Source: Zychaea mexicana (lineage: Eukaryota; Mucoromycota; Mucoromycetes; Mucorales; Lichtheimiaceae). Taken from it: a stretch of 64,000 nt of DNA. Positions within the stretch are counted from its first letter, which is position 1. The number at the start of each line of letters is the position of its first letter. Below the pieces are notes generated by a model. The model made no database searches, was not told where the DNA came from, and saw only the letters and a program-made list of their open reading frames with translations. The stretch is taken from the NCBI RefSeq assembly GCF_025766255.1, contig NW_026516742.1, positions 124,001 through 188,000 on the forward strand, read 5' to 3'. This document shows, piece after piece, positions 45,801 through 58,800 of the stretch. A program made the position numbers and the translations under genes.

Positions 45801-48800
45801 ATACATCGCCTTTGCGCCGTCAAGAGATCCTAATTGCCTGTACATAGCATAGAAATTCCCCAGTAGGTTAGTAAGAATTTACTGTGAGATAGTAGGTGAT
45901 CGGAATTAAAGCGTACTCTCGAGTCTGCCGAAGGGATTTGTCGATTGCTTCAATTTCATCCGGCAAGTTCTTGTCACCACACTCTTCTCGTATCTGTTGC
46001 TCGTACTCTATAGTAGATATAAGCAGCCAAGTTATAGATTACTAAAAGGCAAAATAGAGCAATTTTACAGGTTAGACGATTTATACCAGAAGCCAGCTGT
46101 TTTTTCTTTGAGAGGGATTCTTTTGCAATGGATAGCTTAGCATCGACAGCAGACAGTTCACGGTTGGCATGCTCCTTCGATTCTCGCAATTTTTGAAGTT
46201 GTGATGCTTTCTCGCTAAAAAAATAAATAAGGCAACAGCCAAGCGTTAGCTTTCTCTATCACCATCTCGCTATCTTCACCATATCTATAATTTTCTTTCA
46301 CCTTAGCAGTTCTACAAGATCCTTTTCCAACGAATCGATTACTGGATCGCGTCCGAGCCGAGTACGAAGTTCAGTGCTGTTTTCATTGAAACTATAAACA
46401 ATACACAAGGCATGATGTGTTAGTAAAAACATTTAAAAATTGAGGATCAGCAATAATAAGCGATCGAAGACACATACAGGGATCGAGCAGCACCAAGTTT
46501 CGCTTCTAGATCTGTGCGTTTCAATGACAGCTTTGTTCTGCTATCTCCCTGTCGACTTAGTCGAGACATTTCTTCGTTTACGATTGCAATTTGATCGTCC
46601 ACGTCGCGTAATTCCTTTTCCTTGTCTGCTAATTGAGTAGCCACGCTACCACTATCCAGCATCTTTTGTACATGTTCCAAAGCTTTTTCCTACAATTAAA
46701 TATACAGAATAGCACATTGTGCGTAAGAGTACACTTTCTTTATCCTTCAGACCATGTTTACTACCTCTCGTGCCAGTTTTTCGTTTGCCAGCTCCAAATC
46801 AGCTTGGGTCGTGCGAACATCTGATAATTGATCGTTTAATTCTCGTCCACTACTTCTTGCTTGTAGCTGATTTATGGGAAACAATTGTCAGAGATGGCTC
46901 ACAGGCAAATGTAAACAAAGGGACGCTATACATACTACTTGGCGCTTGAGGTTCTTTTTCAATTCCTCAAGTCCAGCACGTTCAGATCTCAAAGTTTGAA
47001 GGCTAGAGGAAAGATTGGATTGGCTTGTACGGGCATCGTCCTATAATCATTAGCGAAGAAGATAAAAGAGGTCAGTGTCCAGTTGTGCGTTAATGACAAC
47101 GATCTTGCTATGATGTTACTGGAACCAGAACGAAAGAACATAATCGCTTTTCCGCTTTTTCTTGTACTACGTTACCTTAATTTTTTGCAAGTTGGCTTCA
47201 CGTGCACGGACCAAGTCTTTGATAGCTTGGATAGCGCGACTAGGATCATCTTCATTGGCAGAAGCAGATGAGATGCCCAATTCCTGATTCGCCTGTTGCA
47301 AAAGCGTGACTCGTTCTCGTTCCAACTTTTCGTTCGCTTCTGCTGCCGCTTCTAATCGTCCCATCGTTGTCAATTTGGACGCAATTCCCTCACGCGCCGT
47401 GTTCAAAATTCGGTCCATTCGCTTAGCTTCAAACTCCAAGTCCTGCTTCGCTTCTTCATCCGAACGCGCTTGTACACTGATGGTAGCCAGCATTTCACGC
47501 AACTCTTCATCCGACTCGGTTCGCTCTGCCAGTTCTTTGCTGACTTCGGCAATGTTTTCACGGGTCACTTTTTCTTCGTGTGCTAGTTGTCGGATCTGGT
47601 TCTCGATGGCTTCGGCTTCACGATATTTTTCAAGGAGCGTGTTGATTTGGTGCGTGGTGTCGTCTAATTCTTGATCAATGCGATTTGCTTCTTGTCGTTT
47701 CGCAATAACGCGTGTCTTTAGGTCAGATAATGAGCGTGCAATTTTGCGTGCTTTTTCCGTGTCGCTTTTGAGTGCTGATAGTGCTACTGTTTCGACCTTG
47801 TTTTCCTGAATCAATTCCTTGCGATTATCTTTAATCGTGGCAAGTGCTTTGGTATATCTACAAAAAAGATTATAAATATTCCAGATACATAAACTTTAAC
47901 TGTTGTATCGATTTGAAGTTCTTACCTTGTAGAAGCAAAGATTTCATCCAGCTTTTTCTTCAGAGTAGCTGGCTCACTCAGAGGCCTATTAAGCATTAAT
48001 ATCCATAGTGATGAGTCAATCAGACCCACATTTGTCATTACGCATTCCCAATCTAAGCTAACAGATCATCCACGTACCAGTTACTTTCTTCTTGATGGCA
48101 GAACACAACATTGTCGAGTATAGCCTTTGACACGCCCAGATGTTGTGGCAATTGTGCATCCATGTCAGAGCACCGAGTGCTAACACTGGTAACCTACATA
48201 ATACCCAGTAATTCAAGTGTTAACCTCAAGTTATAATAGTAAAAAGAGGGAAGAAGAAAGAGGTTACCTCGCCAGTATCGGAATCAATCAGCTTAAGCGA
48301 CGTATCGAGCGTTTTTTGACTGACAGTAGTCTTTTTCTGTGTCAGTGATAAGGTTCGCGTACATATCACTTTCATTTTGTTGCAACTGTAGAACTGCAGA
48401 CGGATTTGTGCCCTGACTTCTGACACGCCTGCAACCTATGGTTGTTTATCATAATTTTACATATAAAAAAGGTTTATTTATACGATAATATGCGAATGAC
48501 AAAGTAGCAGTAGATTTCGTACCTTGACATCGTGAATAAAGGCACCTTGTTTACTGTTTGGAGGTAGGTCGCCAGTGCATGCATATTTGAGAGCCTCAAT
48601 AATGGTCTAGAGTATTACATTAGAACGTGGATCGCGATCATTTCCACCGTACGCAGTCTTCGTTTTTGACATCACGCTCAATAAAAGTTATGCAACCTCA
48701 AAGAGAGTTTCAATAAAACAAAGAGGACGACGTACTGTTTTACCCGTGCCATTAGGTCCATAAATCACTGTACACGGTGAACTGAACTGAATGTAGACAG

Positions 48801-48858
48801 GATCATCGGGGCTGAACGATCGAATGCCGAGAATGCCTAATTTATCGATCCAGGACAT
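42884..48858 (-). CDS. RAD50: DNA double-strand break repair ATPase RAD50
   Basis: Start ATG at 48858 ([17 protein letters not shown]), stop TGA at 42886-42884, split into roughly 18-20 exons with short introns. Landmarks in order: Walker [10 protein letters not shown] (near 48740), Q-loop [16 protein letters not shown] (near 48080), a long coiled coil with the largest exon at 47814-47175, and the zinc hook HCCALCKRS (near 45765). A second coiled coil leads to [30 protein letters not shown], the ABC signature [12 protein letters not shown], Walker [13 protein letters not shown] (near 43200) and the H-loop [12 protein letters not shown]50 with MRE11 and NBS1 tethers and processes DNA ends in the nucleus. 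The C-terminus ([11 protein letters not shown]) is followed by TGA that overlaps a possible GTGAGT donor, so the last residues are uncertain. Confidence 0.95.
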
Positions 48859-49217
48859 TGTGTTGTCGTGGTTCAAAGCGCGAGTTGGGTTAAAGTAAAG
48901 CTGCGGCGGTAAATCTGGTCAGCGAAAACTCGCCTTGCCTTTCATTGTTTCAAATGCAGTGTGCTGCATATCTGGCAAACTGCCTCATGAATTAAAGCGG
49001 ACACACATATGACAGATACATAAATTGCGTATAAGTATTGTTGGACAAATCCAACTTCAATGATGTGTGGTGCATGAGCTATGAGATATGTTACAAGCAG
49101 GAAAAGATACTACAGAGTATATTTAACAGCAGGTATGTGATACAAGTGGATGCCTAAGGATAATGCTGTGGGGTAATCATCATGAAGAAAGAAAAAAGTG
49201 ATATAGAAGCAGCACAG
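48859..49217. promoter_or_regulatory. RAD50 upstream region
   Basis: About 360 bases between the RAD50 start and the 3' end of the F-box/LRR gene, both on the minus strand. It must hold the RAD50 promoter. No clear TATA box or other site recognised. Confidence 0.35.
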
Positions 49218-50955
49218 TTATACTGTTGTTATATACCATGATGAATATGATAACAGGCCACAATCTTGTATATCCAATTTCACCTTTGGTTTCGCAACTT
49301 TGAGATCCGAGATACCTTCATCCGTTATGTGATCCAAATGAAACAATTCTAGTTTGGACAAGTGCTCGATCGCAATAAGGGAGGATAGCACTTGATCTGT
49401 TACCGACTCAAGTCGCTTGAGTTCAATGGTTGAAATGGATGGATGGTGCTGTAACTTGTCGCAAAAGTGGGCCATGTTTGCTTCCGTAATTAAGGCACAA
49501 TTGCGTATCCGATCTCTTGCACGCTCTCCACATCGGCCAACGACTGCAAAACATCGTAGGTATCAATGAAGTCATGGCACATGTCAAATGTCACTGATTT
49601 CAATGGGCCATCGACGCCTCGTTGTGAGAAAGTAAGAAACATATCCGCTAGACTGTCTTCTTCGGCTCCAATCACGCCGTCAATGCTCAGCGATTTTAGG
49701 TTGTCGAGTTGTGCCAATGCGTTGAATACGTGCAATCCAATATATTCGCATTCTTCCAGATGCACTTCTTCCAATAAGGGCAAGTGAGTGATCAAATCCG
49801 CAACAAATCCATTATTGTCAACTTCTCCATAACTCAAAGTTAAGCATCGTAAGTTCGGTAGACCCCATGTCAGTAGTGGATCCCACGTAGGAACAGCTAT
49901 GGGCCGTAGGTTGATGTAGAGTTCAGTAAGAGTCTCGGTGCTTCGCGCCAGATAAGGGATCATGATATCTGCACATCCTCGAGTTCTCAGGATGGTCACA
50001 CTATGGAGATTAAGAGACGACGGCGGATCTGGGTCGCTTTGGGCACAATCACCGCTAGTAATAGTACTGGGTCGAGCTTGATAATTTAAGATATCATGTA
50101 ACCTGAGGTATTCTAGCTGTTTGCAATGTTGTTGGATGGCTGGCAGCACTTCGTCTCCATCGTTACAGGTGAGCGTCAGTCGTTGAAGATGAGTGCAGTG
50201 TTGTAGAAGCGTAGCCATGGTTGAATCTATATGTTCTTCTGGATAGTATATGCTAAAGTTGAAGTCGGTCAATTGCAGTGTATGTGTAGGCATCTGTCCG
50301 AATGCGAGAGATGTTTCGGTTTCGGCATCATGTGTATAGATGAAATGCTTGAGTTTGTGGCATATTGAAAGCACGGTACATAATGGTATGAACACAGCAT
50401 TGGGGTTGTGTTCTGTAGTCAGGAGTAGCTCTTTTAGAGTATTGGCCACTTCACCCAAGGCTAGCATTAATGTATCCGTGTTTTGTAAATGTAAGGCTGT
50501 GGTAGAGAAAAGGAGTATAGATTATGCATAAAATGGAAATGTATCAATTCCTTTGCATCATACAAGCATCCAGTATAGCTGTGCAACTGCGGTTTCTTGC
50601 TTACCATTTAATTGAAGGACTTCCAGGCGAGGAAATAATCCTTGAGCTATTCGTGTGAGTGGCGTGTTATACCAGTTGGATAATGAAGGTAGCTGTAGTC
50701 TTAGCTGCTGCACGTGTGGACTGATAGGCCGATCAAAAAGCAATTTTGGCGATTTCAAGTTTGCATTGACATGGTCCAACGAGAGCACTACATATTTCCA
50801 CACCTCAGAACAATCTACGACACGTCTACGCCATGATTTGCATACGTAAAGTCCACCAGGTCCTCCGTGGTCAGGCTGCTCAAAATCGTAATCAAGACGT
50901 CGTATGGTAATTCGTTGACGAAGTTTACAGATCGATCGTCGTTGAGTCGTTCCAT
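49218..50955 (-). pseudogene. F-box/leucine-rich-repeat gene with two frame breaks
   Basis: The ATG at 50955 opens an F-box (FVNELPYDVLITILSSLTTEDLVDF). The natural continuation, YVCKSWRRRVVDCSEVWKYV, is in another frame; the shift lies near 50850 beside a short T run. The frame then runs as LRRs through an intron (50604-50497, joining LEVLQLN to ALHLQNTD) to GYAIVP and a stop at 49490. A second shift near 49505 separates this from further LRR-like sequence (RNCALITEANMAHFCDKL, then HPSISTIELKRL) ending at 49218. F-box/LRR proteins are substrate receptors of SCF ubiquitin ligases. Each break equals one missing base, so either the gene is recently inactivated or the assembly has two indels. 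Confidence 0.7.
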
Positions 50956-52012
50956 TTCGGTAATGCTAGAATTCACAGTGATTTGTGCAATTTCGGTTTG
51001 GGCTGATGCCAACGAAATTTCGTTGGAGAAGGGAAGGTGTCGAAGAGTTTATGGGCTGCGGCAGGTGGAATAATTTGCAGCACTTATTTCTATTGGCAAG
51101 CACGTTCTACGCTTATTCCACACTTCAAGTATCATTAAGTTACCAGACAATAATCCGACGCGTCGTATCGCCTATTCTTTCCGTTCATAAACTCTATACT
51201 TTTTTCGGTACATATCTATCAGCTGCCTTCTTATTTACAAGAATCTTTATTTGATACGCCTGCAGACGATAATGTCGACGAGAAGGATTTAAAAATTCAC
51301 AAACTTACCGATTATCATAGCAATCCGCTCCTTTGTCTAAGACTTTTTACTCACATATAAGTACAACTACAGTTGGACGATCTTTGAGTTTCTAACAGAG
51401 TAGAGAGTACGTTGAATAACTGGAGAAAGGAGAGAGACTCTGTGTATGTGTGTACTCATGTGCTGTACATACGGCAACAGATGATTTACTACTGTAGCTA
51501 CCGTCGTTGTAGCTGTGAGACGCAGAACGAGCAGGAAAGCATCACCACCATCCACAGCTCAGTGGTGAATCTTCGTTGGTTTATTATTCGCTATAAATTT
51601 TAAATCTTCTAATCACTATTTATATGATATGTCTTGTTCACTATCAATATCAAGTATGCCTATAGAAGACTATAGTCTGTCCAGTCGTATCTTTTCTTAT
51701 GTACTTGATAAGAGCCAGCGGCAGAGGATACTTTAGACTAAATATATAAGAACCCGCGCCCCTTGCTATTCCTTCCCTCTAAACTTTTATCCTATTTGAG
51801 CGACATCACATTATCTGTTTTTACCTTCTTTATCATAATAGCGTGCAGCAAAAGAAGTGACTATTGTCCCAATGGCGCATGTCACCTAGTCTTCCAATAA
51901 ATACTTTGTTGCTACGCGTGCGCGCTTAGATTTATACATCGATCCAGCGATCTTTTGACGAGTATGTACAATACTCAGCCTTTATAAAAACACCCCGTAA
52001 GCAGCTAACAAA
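50956..52012. other. Intergenic region right of the F-box gene
   Basis: About 1 kb without a supported gene. A TATA-like ATATATAAG is present near 51740-51750 on the + strand. Otherwise only short frames. Confidence 0.4.
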
Positions 52013-52306
52013 ATGGGGGTTTTCTTTGTGCCAGATTTACCTGAAAACATCAAAGCACCAATCATTGGTAACACGGCTCAGCGCATCATAAACAGTGCTT
52101 TGTTTTCAATACAAAAGCTAAAGGTCAGTATTGTTTTATCTTATGGCGAAAATATACTGCGTTGCTAAGCAATCGAATGCTATGGTTTTATGTTCTGCAG
52201 CCTCAACATCTTATGGTAACTTTAATAAGCTACATAGCAGATCCCCGTCCTTCCTATAATTCTCTTTCCGTTATTTTTTTTAATTTGCTCGGTTACTACC
52301 AATAGA
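52013..52306 (+). CDS. Possible small two-exon gene of unknown function
   Basis: ATG at 52013 opens MGVFFVPDLPENIKAP and runs to FSIQKLK at 52123. A plausible intron (GTCAGT to TTCTGCAG, 52124-52200) joins to PQHLMVTLISYIADPRPS and a stop near 52306, for about 71 residues. A TTTATAAAAA TATA-like box near 51980 precedes the ATG. Composition looks coding but I recognise no family; it could be the intact 5' end of a broken gene. Confidence 0.3.
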
Positions 52307-52850
52307 CGTGTAACAAAAAGGTGTCAGGGATTTTATTTTAAATGTATTGATTCAAGGTGGTTATTTGGTCCTCCACGATCCTACGATGGGTGACTTTCAA
52401 TCAAACAAGCAGCAACTACCTACATGCAAGGAATTCAGTAGACACGAATGTTTGAAAAACCTTGTTATATACATGTAGTATTATCAATAAGATCTGCAGA
52501 AAGAGGAGCAAAACATAATTGATATCATACGATTCGTCGTCGCATATCTATAAGACATGCATATTCAGTACGTACGTAGATCAATCGTAGCATGCTATTA
52601 TGCACTGCTACAGTAATAATTCATCCGCTCTTATTGAAGCGATCATCCGAATAAGTATGTAGCTCTTTTTTGCCTAGTCAAGTATTGATAGTTCCTTTTA
52701 TTGCTCTTTTGTTTGATTTTTTTTTCGGTCGAAGGATTCTCTGAACTGCGCTTGTTGGTTTTAGAAATGAACTTTTTACTAGGCAAATGCTTGGGTTTCT
52801 CTAGAGGACAACCATCATTTAAGCTTCATTTTTGCTGTTTTGCGTGATGA
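52307..52850. other. Gene-poor stretch
   Basis: No supported gene; AT-rich with T runs. Lies between the small candidate gene and the decayed region that follows. Confidence 0.4.
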
Positions 52851-55800
52851 ACTGCAGGTAGATTCAAAATGTGATTTAAGCCGGACGATCACCAAAGGTC
52901 AGTTCAACGCACCCTTTCCTAAAATGAAACTTACGACGACAGGGAGATCTTATAACGTAGGTTCTTGCCAGCGCTTCGTTGCGCGAGTAGTTAACGGTTG
53001 TGGTAACGTGGAAAAAACTGGTTCGGATTGCTGGACAAAGCGAAAAGTGCTGCGATAGAAGTATTCTACGCCCTTTGTCGTTCTTGTAGCATTTCATACA
53101 AATTCTTCATGTTTCGTCGTCTTGGATCGGAAAATCGGACTCCCAACGCTGGGACGTAGCCACCATTTATCCAATTCGTTCCGTAGTGGTTTCGTACATG
53201 ACTCTGGTATATGCCAAGAGTACATCTCAACGTTCCATCGAAATAGCTTCACCCTGGAGACGTTCAATCAATTGTTTCCAATGATGAAAGTAGCAACCCT
53301 ATATATATATATGTATATGCCTCGCCACTTTTGACACCAGGAGAAAGTGTTGTTAGAAGCGATAGAAAAAATCCAGCTCTCTGGGTCTGCGGAAAGTCCA
53401 TCATTATTCTACACATGGATGATTCACCAGCGTCAATCTTCTTAGTATCCAGCACCTTGAGCATTGTATTAAAGTACAAACACAATGTTCTGCACTCAAA
53501 GCACCAAAAATTGCTAGGAAAACTGGGGCATATCTTTGCAATTTTTCGTGGGAAATGACAGAATTGCACAGGTAGTAACCGTCACCAAAACAAGAGTATG
53601 TGACACCTGTAAAAGTTGGTTCTTAGGGTGCATTTGATATGCTGTTGGATGAAAGGAGAAGCAAAAGGAATGCAGAACGTATCGGAATGGATATCCAGCG
53701 GTGACCGTACAAAACCGGGAAAATCGATATTAAGCTGTCGAATTGGAGCAGCTGCCGTTTCAATGTTGGGTGCGCCTTAGCGTTGGACCCGTTCAAAGCA
53801 AGTATGTTACGACGGCGATACGCCATTTTACGAGCGTGCTGTAAATCGACGTCGATCTCGCGCACAGGTTGTTGTGGTGGGTTCATTGCTCTCTGAGAGC
53901 TGCTACCGACAACAAGGGCCACCCTTTCGGTAAGTTTGGCGACTGATTGCTTGCTTATATGAGCTGCTTCAGATTGACCATGTGATTGCGTGTCATAATG
54001 CCGGGCAGTGCCCACCCAACGGATGAACTTGAAGTTGTCCTGGACGTCGCAGGCAATGTGTTGCATATTTCCTTTGCATTTAACACACTTTTGCTTTTAA
54101 AGGAGTAACTTAGTGCTAGCAGGTTTGACCTGATGGTCTTTTGCTTACAACAATCCTTTACGCAATGTATAGCACCAAGGGAGATCTTGGTATCATAATG
54201 CTGACTCCACCGTCAACTTTCTTCTGATTCTGTTGGTAAAGTTGCCAGCCAATGTCGGTGGGCCGTTCTCATGTTCCGTCTGCTTTGGAAAGCAGGGCAA
54301 TCGTGTGCTTTTTGTCGCCGTCGATCCATCTCGTAAATCCGTCCTTCATGTTGGAGAACACGTTAAAAGCTAATCGGTGAGTTTGGTACCTTACAATCAG
54401 TTTGTTCTAGTTGAGTGCGTAGAGTAGCGAGGAACGCAATAAAAAGACACTGGTTTTCGTGCCCTGCTTTTACTGCAACCGCCGAATCTTTCCCAATGAT
54501 GAAATGGACGTTGGATTGTTTATTTTTTGCAACTTGTTGTCGTTTGATTACGAGTCGACAACGGTGAGTCTCTGTATTTTGGTGTCTGCTTATTACCATC
54601 GCTACACTGCTTGAGTGTATAGCAGTTACCATGCCTTTTCAATCAAGTACAGGATTGGTACCTGAGATCCGGACTCGGGGTTCCCATATAAGAAGCGGAG
54701 ATGGTGCACAAGGTGAAACACGGATCGACACTATATACTACAGCGGCATGACAGCGACCGTGTGTGTTTCCATAGTGTCAATCCAACGATACTTCTTTTA
54801 CTTTTGCTTTGGCACAGCAAAAACAAAGGAGAAGCAGAAGGGCTTTGCAAAGCCAATCACGTGATGGGGCGACTGCGCTTGAAAACCAGTCTTGACCTGC
54901 TGATCCACTAGCGTGTGACTTTTTTTGGTTTTTGAAAAAGTATAAATACAGGTCTATTTTTCAGAGCAAGGATTTCTTTATGCAGTAGCACCAACAGATG
55001 TTTGGGGGCATCGGTGTATACTTTTCCCTACGGGGCCCCATAGGAAAATGACAAAAAGCACATTGGTGTGCACCACCAAAAGACAAAATCAATAACACAA
55101 AAAGTGTTGTTGAAGTCTAAACTATCTGATTGTGCGTGTCTCCTTGATAATAAGGTGCACCACTACAAAAATAAATAAGAAAATGATAAAAATAAATAAA
55201 CACAAAAAGTGTTGTTGAAGTTGCAAAGATATGTTTGGTTATGGTTCCATGACTACGTATAATTTTGAAAGAGAGATTCGTAGGCTACAGTAATGGCAGC
55301 ACCTTCAAGGCTGCCGTCTGACTATCAAAGCCGTTACCCTTGTCGTTGGACTTTGTCTTCCTGAATGTCAGCTCCACTGTATATAAAAAAAAGGGAGTCC
55401 TCCGTGAAGCACAGATCGTTTCGCACTGAAACATACACTCGCTTGTCATTTTAGCAGCGTTGACTACAATGACACTGCAGTTGTTTCAATAGGCATTTCA
55501 ATCGAGTTACACAATTACGAACATTGATTGTTCTTGCAAAAGCGTGTACATAGTACGCACGAGATGTATTTGCAAGCATAGATCTTAGATAAACGCTGCT
55601 TCTGCAGTTAATGAGATTGTTACATTCTGCGAAAGTATCTATATCTACGGTTTCCTGACTTTGCACATGGTGCTTTACAAGTGCTCCTCATTACAAAGTA
55701 AATGAATTCGAGTAGATCTTTACCAAATAAATCATGAAGCTCTACCGTGTATTTTATTATACACGCTCTCTTGCTCAAGAGCTTTCCGATGAAGCTGGAC

Positions 55801-55880
55801 AACCATTTTGGTGATAACATGTTCATGAAAGCCCTTCAGCAAGGCCTTAAAAGGCTTGTTGGGTGCATAGTGTACCTGCA
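52851..55880 (-). pseudogene. Decayed, probably transposon-derived coding region
   Basis: Several minus-strand stretches look like protein but are cut by stops and frame changes. Near 55874-55740: VHYAPNKPFKALLKGFHEHV and on, then stop. 54632-54363: VIKRQQVAKNKQSNVHFIIG and LFIAFLATLRTQLE. Then, after a stop, KDGFTRWIDGDKKHTIALLS and a further stop before RPTDIGWQLYQQNQKKVDGG. 54085-53623: CVKCKGNMQHIACDVQDNFK, and a basic block ARKMAYRRRNILALN. 53097-52876: CMKCYKNDKGRRILLSQHFS. The paired cysteines and basic segments fit a zinc-binding or transposase-like protein, but no catalytic domain can be named. The number of breaks argues against a working gene. Confidence 0.45.
55094..55221. repeat. 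Direct 23-nt repeat containing a short palindrome
   Basis: An identical 23-mer at 55094-55116 and 55199-55221 (core ACACAAAAAGTGT followed by TGTTGAAG). Each copy is preceded 25-45 bases upstream by GTGCACCAC. The core is itself an inverted repeat (ACAC...GTGT). This looks like an old local duplication of about 105 bases. Confidence 0.7.
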
Positions 55881-58800
55881 AGCCTCCCCGTTATTTAATC
55901 GGATGTTAACTTAACTTGTGCCTTTCTGTTGGATACTATATAATGACATGGCAACTATGTAGGTATTTCAAACATGCAGACCACAAAGCCCAAGAACAGT
56001 ATTAAATCAAAATGTTAATTTAGGTGGTTCAGATTATGCATTATATCATGCACCACGATTGTTTTTGTCGTCGTAAGGTTAGAGATGTACGCACAAACTG
56101 CCAGGATACACACGCCAAAGCGGTCGTTCTGTATATATCATCTAACATTAAAGGTTCAACTCCATACTTTTTAAACATATTACCAAAAGCACCGTCTGTA
56201 GACACTAGCACCCAAATTGCTACCCTGAGAGCTACACGCATCCACAATCGTCACTCGTTAATCTCGCAGATCTTCATTCCAGTATGATACTCAAACCTCC
56301 GACAGTATCCCTCCTTATGTGGCATAAACTTATACGGAGGCATTGGTTTTGGGCTATGCCGGGTGCTTTCAATTGTGTCTTAAGTCAATGACGTTATCGC
56401 GAGACCATATTCAAATTTAGGTTGTCTAAATTTGAGCGTACAGGTGGCTTGATAAAAGGCGTGATATTCCCGAGGGGTTGATACCATGAAATGCTATGTA
56501 TAAAAAGAAGTTATTATATATTCTACGAGAATGGCTATATGCAACAATCCCTTGTCTCGACCAATTTCCTCTAGCAAAAGTAAGCGTTATTCTGAACTGA
56601 TAAGAAAGATATGTTTATTCTACCAAATGTTAATAAGTTTACGTCCGTGGTAATGATAGCCCCTTATTCTTTTGCTTCTAGTCTAAGTTTCTGCTTTAAT
56701 GCCAAGGCTGTGCTGCAGTTGCTGTTGCACTGACTCGTTGTACTTTATGATTATCCTTCGTAATTTTTTTGCTTTTGTATAACGGTATTGTTGTTGTATC
56801 ACTCATCAGCTACATCCGTTGTATGATGATCTCGTTATCTCTTCTTGTGGATCACGGACGTCATTTTTGATTAGAGGTATGGATAAGTTGTTTGCGATTA
56901 CAAAACTCGAGAATCTTGATTTCGTTACTGTTGTTTGAAATATTGAAAACATAACGTGGATTTTGTGACGTTAGCTACCGATGAAATTGATGGCGAAATA
57001 TTAGCATGTGTTTTGATTATTGTTTGTACTTACTATTAATTTTCCTTTTCAAGCTTAATCCACTCGTATATGTGATGCTGATCCTTATTTTTTTGAATTC
57101 AATTGTTTGTCTTCAGCCCGGAATTGATACAAGTGCGTTCGTATCTTACGAAACGTATTGACCTTGTATCATAATTCTCCATAAGCTTGCTCTAAGTGCT
57201 GCTTTTTGTCGTGCCTCGAGTTGTCTTTTCTTGCACCATTTGCCTTGTATCTTATGTCTTGTACAGTATATAACTTTTTTTTCTTTTTCCCTTTCTGTTT
57301 CTTTTCTGATTTTTTTGTGTTTCTTTTTCTTTTCTTTTTTCTTTTCCTTATTTACGGGGTCTATCATTACCTGGAAATTAACTTACCAAACATCTGTAGT
57401 GGGAATATATTCGTGAGAGATCTCGTTGACTGGTATATAGGAACATGCAGGGCTCTACGACAAAGCAATGTGAGCACAATTGCGTAACATTAAAAGGTGG
57501 ATCAATTGCTTTTTGCCACTAATTCTTACCGTGATGCTTTTCTAAATGCCTATTGCCCCTGGTATATCTTGCTGTCTGTAGCTGATTTTCTTGAAGCATG
57601 TGTCTGCATCTCTTGAGGATGCATTAAATAGCAATATCGTTCGGCCGCCACTTTTGCTAAAGGATGGTTTGAAGTTTTGATGAATATATGTGGTATGTCC
57701 CAATGACGTTTGTTGTAATCCTTTTAGAGCACTGCACATTTACCCTTTTTCGTTTTATCCACAAATGATCTTATTGTCGTCGCATGATAATTGAGCGAGC
57801 AATATGGATGCTGGTCGACAATCACGTGCGTTTCATTGATGTGCCTTGAGTGTGTATGTGCATATGTATCTTCCATCTTGACTTTGAAAGATGTATTGAC
57901 TGCTTCCGCTTGCCACCGATCAGGTTTGTAGGATCGTCTCTATCACCAATGTATCGTAGACTGTATACTGATGGTAGGCTCTTCTTGATTTCCGCTTTGT
58001 TGGTATACAGTGCCGTCGTGTGGATCTGAATATGATGGGCCACTTGATGATGACGCCTTCAAAGCCAATGTCGTGTTTGATGCGCCTTATGAGCGAGACC
58101 TTGTATTGTTTGAAATAGCTGTGTCCTGTGTTTGATTTGCGGTTACTACAGCTGCGTTTTCATTCACCACGCGTTAACTGCCTCACAACCATAGCAAGAA
58201 TGAAACCGCCACATATGATGTGATGCTAGTTTGTTCACTTACTTGTTCGCATTGGTGTCCTTGACCTTTCCTGTCGTCCAAACCCGTGATGCTTAGTTGT
58301 ATGGAGGTCATCGCCAAGATTTTGAATCGCCTTTACGATTCCTAAGAAGAGATAATAGATATGAGCATACCATTGTTTTTGACTTGATATCGGTGTCATC
58401 AGATAATCATGCGCACTTACTTTCAATTCATAAAGTAGCAAGTAAAATGACTAATTGTGCTGCCTACGTCGTTTCTTGTCGCTCTTGTTGCCTCTGATGT
58501 GTGGTTGTCATTACGCTGCATACTATAGTATCGCCAGATTATGTAGGTTTGACAAAAAAGCGTTCCCATGGCTTCTTGTTCTCTTCAACGATAAACAATC
58601 AGAAACGGACGAAACTTGTCATGTAATTGAAATGTTGCCGCTTGATTGTTCGATAAGTGCCAGATTCCAGGGTTTAGTTGCCACCTTCCTGCCTTGGTTG
58701 ATGTTGTCGTCCGGAGCTCTTGATCTGCTGTTGTGCCATGATGAAGATCCGCTCGAAAGCTTGTTCTGTTCCCGCTGTTGTCAATTGTTACCGGAAATGC

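Noticed and set aside
47306..47674. 122-codon plus-strand frame
   Set aside because: Antisense of the largest RAD50 coiled-coil exon.
57273..57350. Long T/CT tract read as a protein with Phe/Leu runs
   Set aside because: Simple-sequence artefact; no conserved context on either side.
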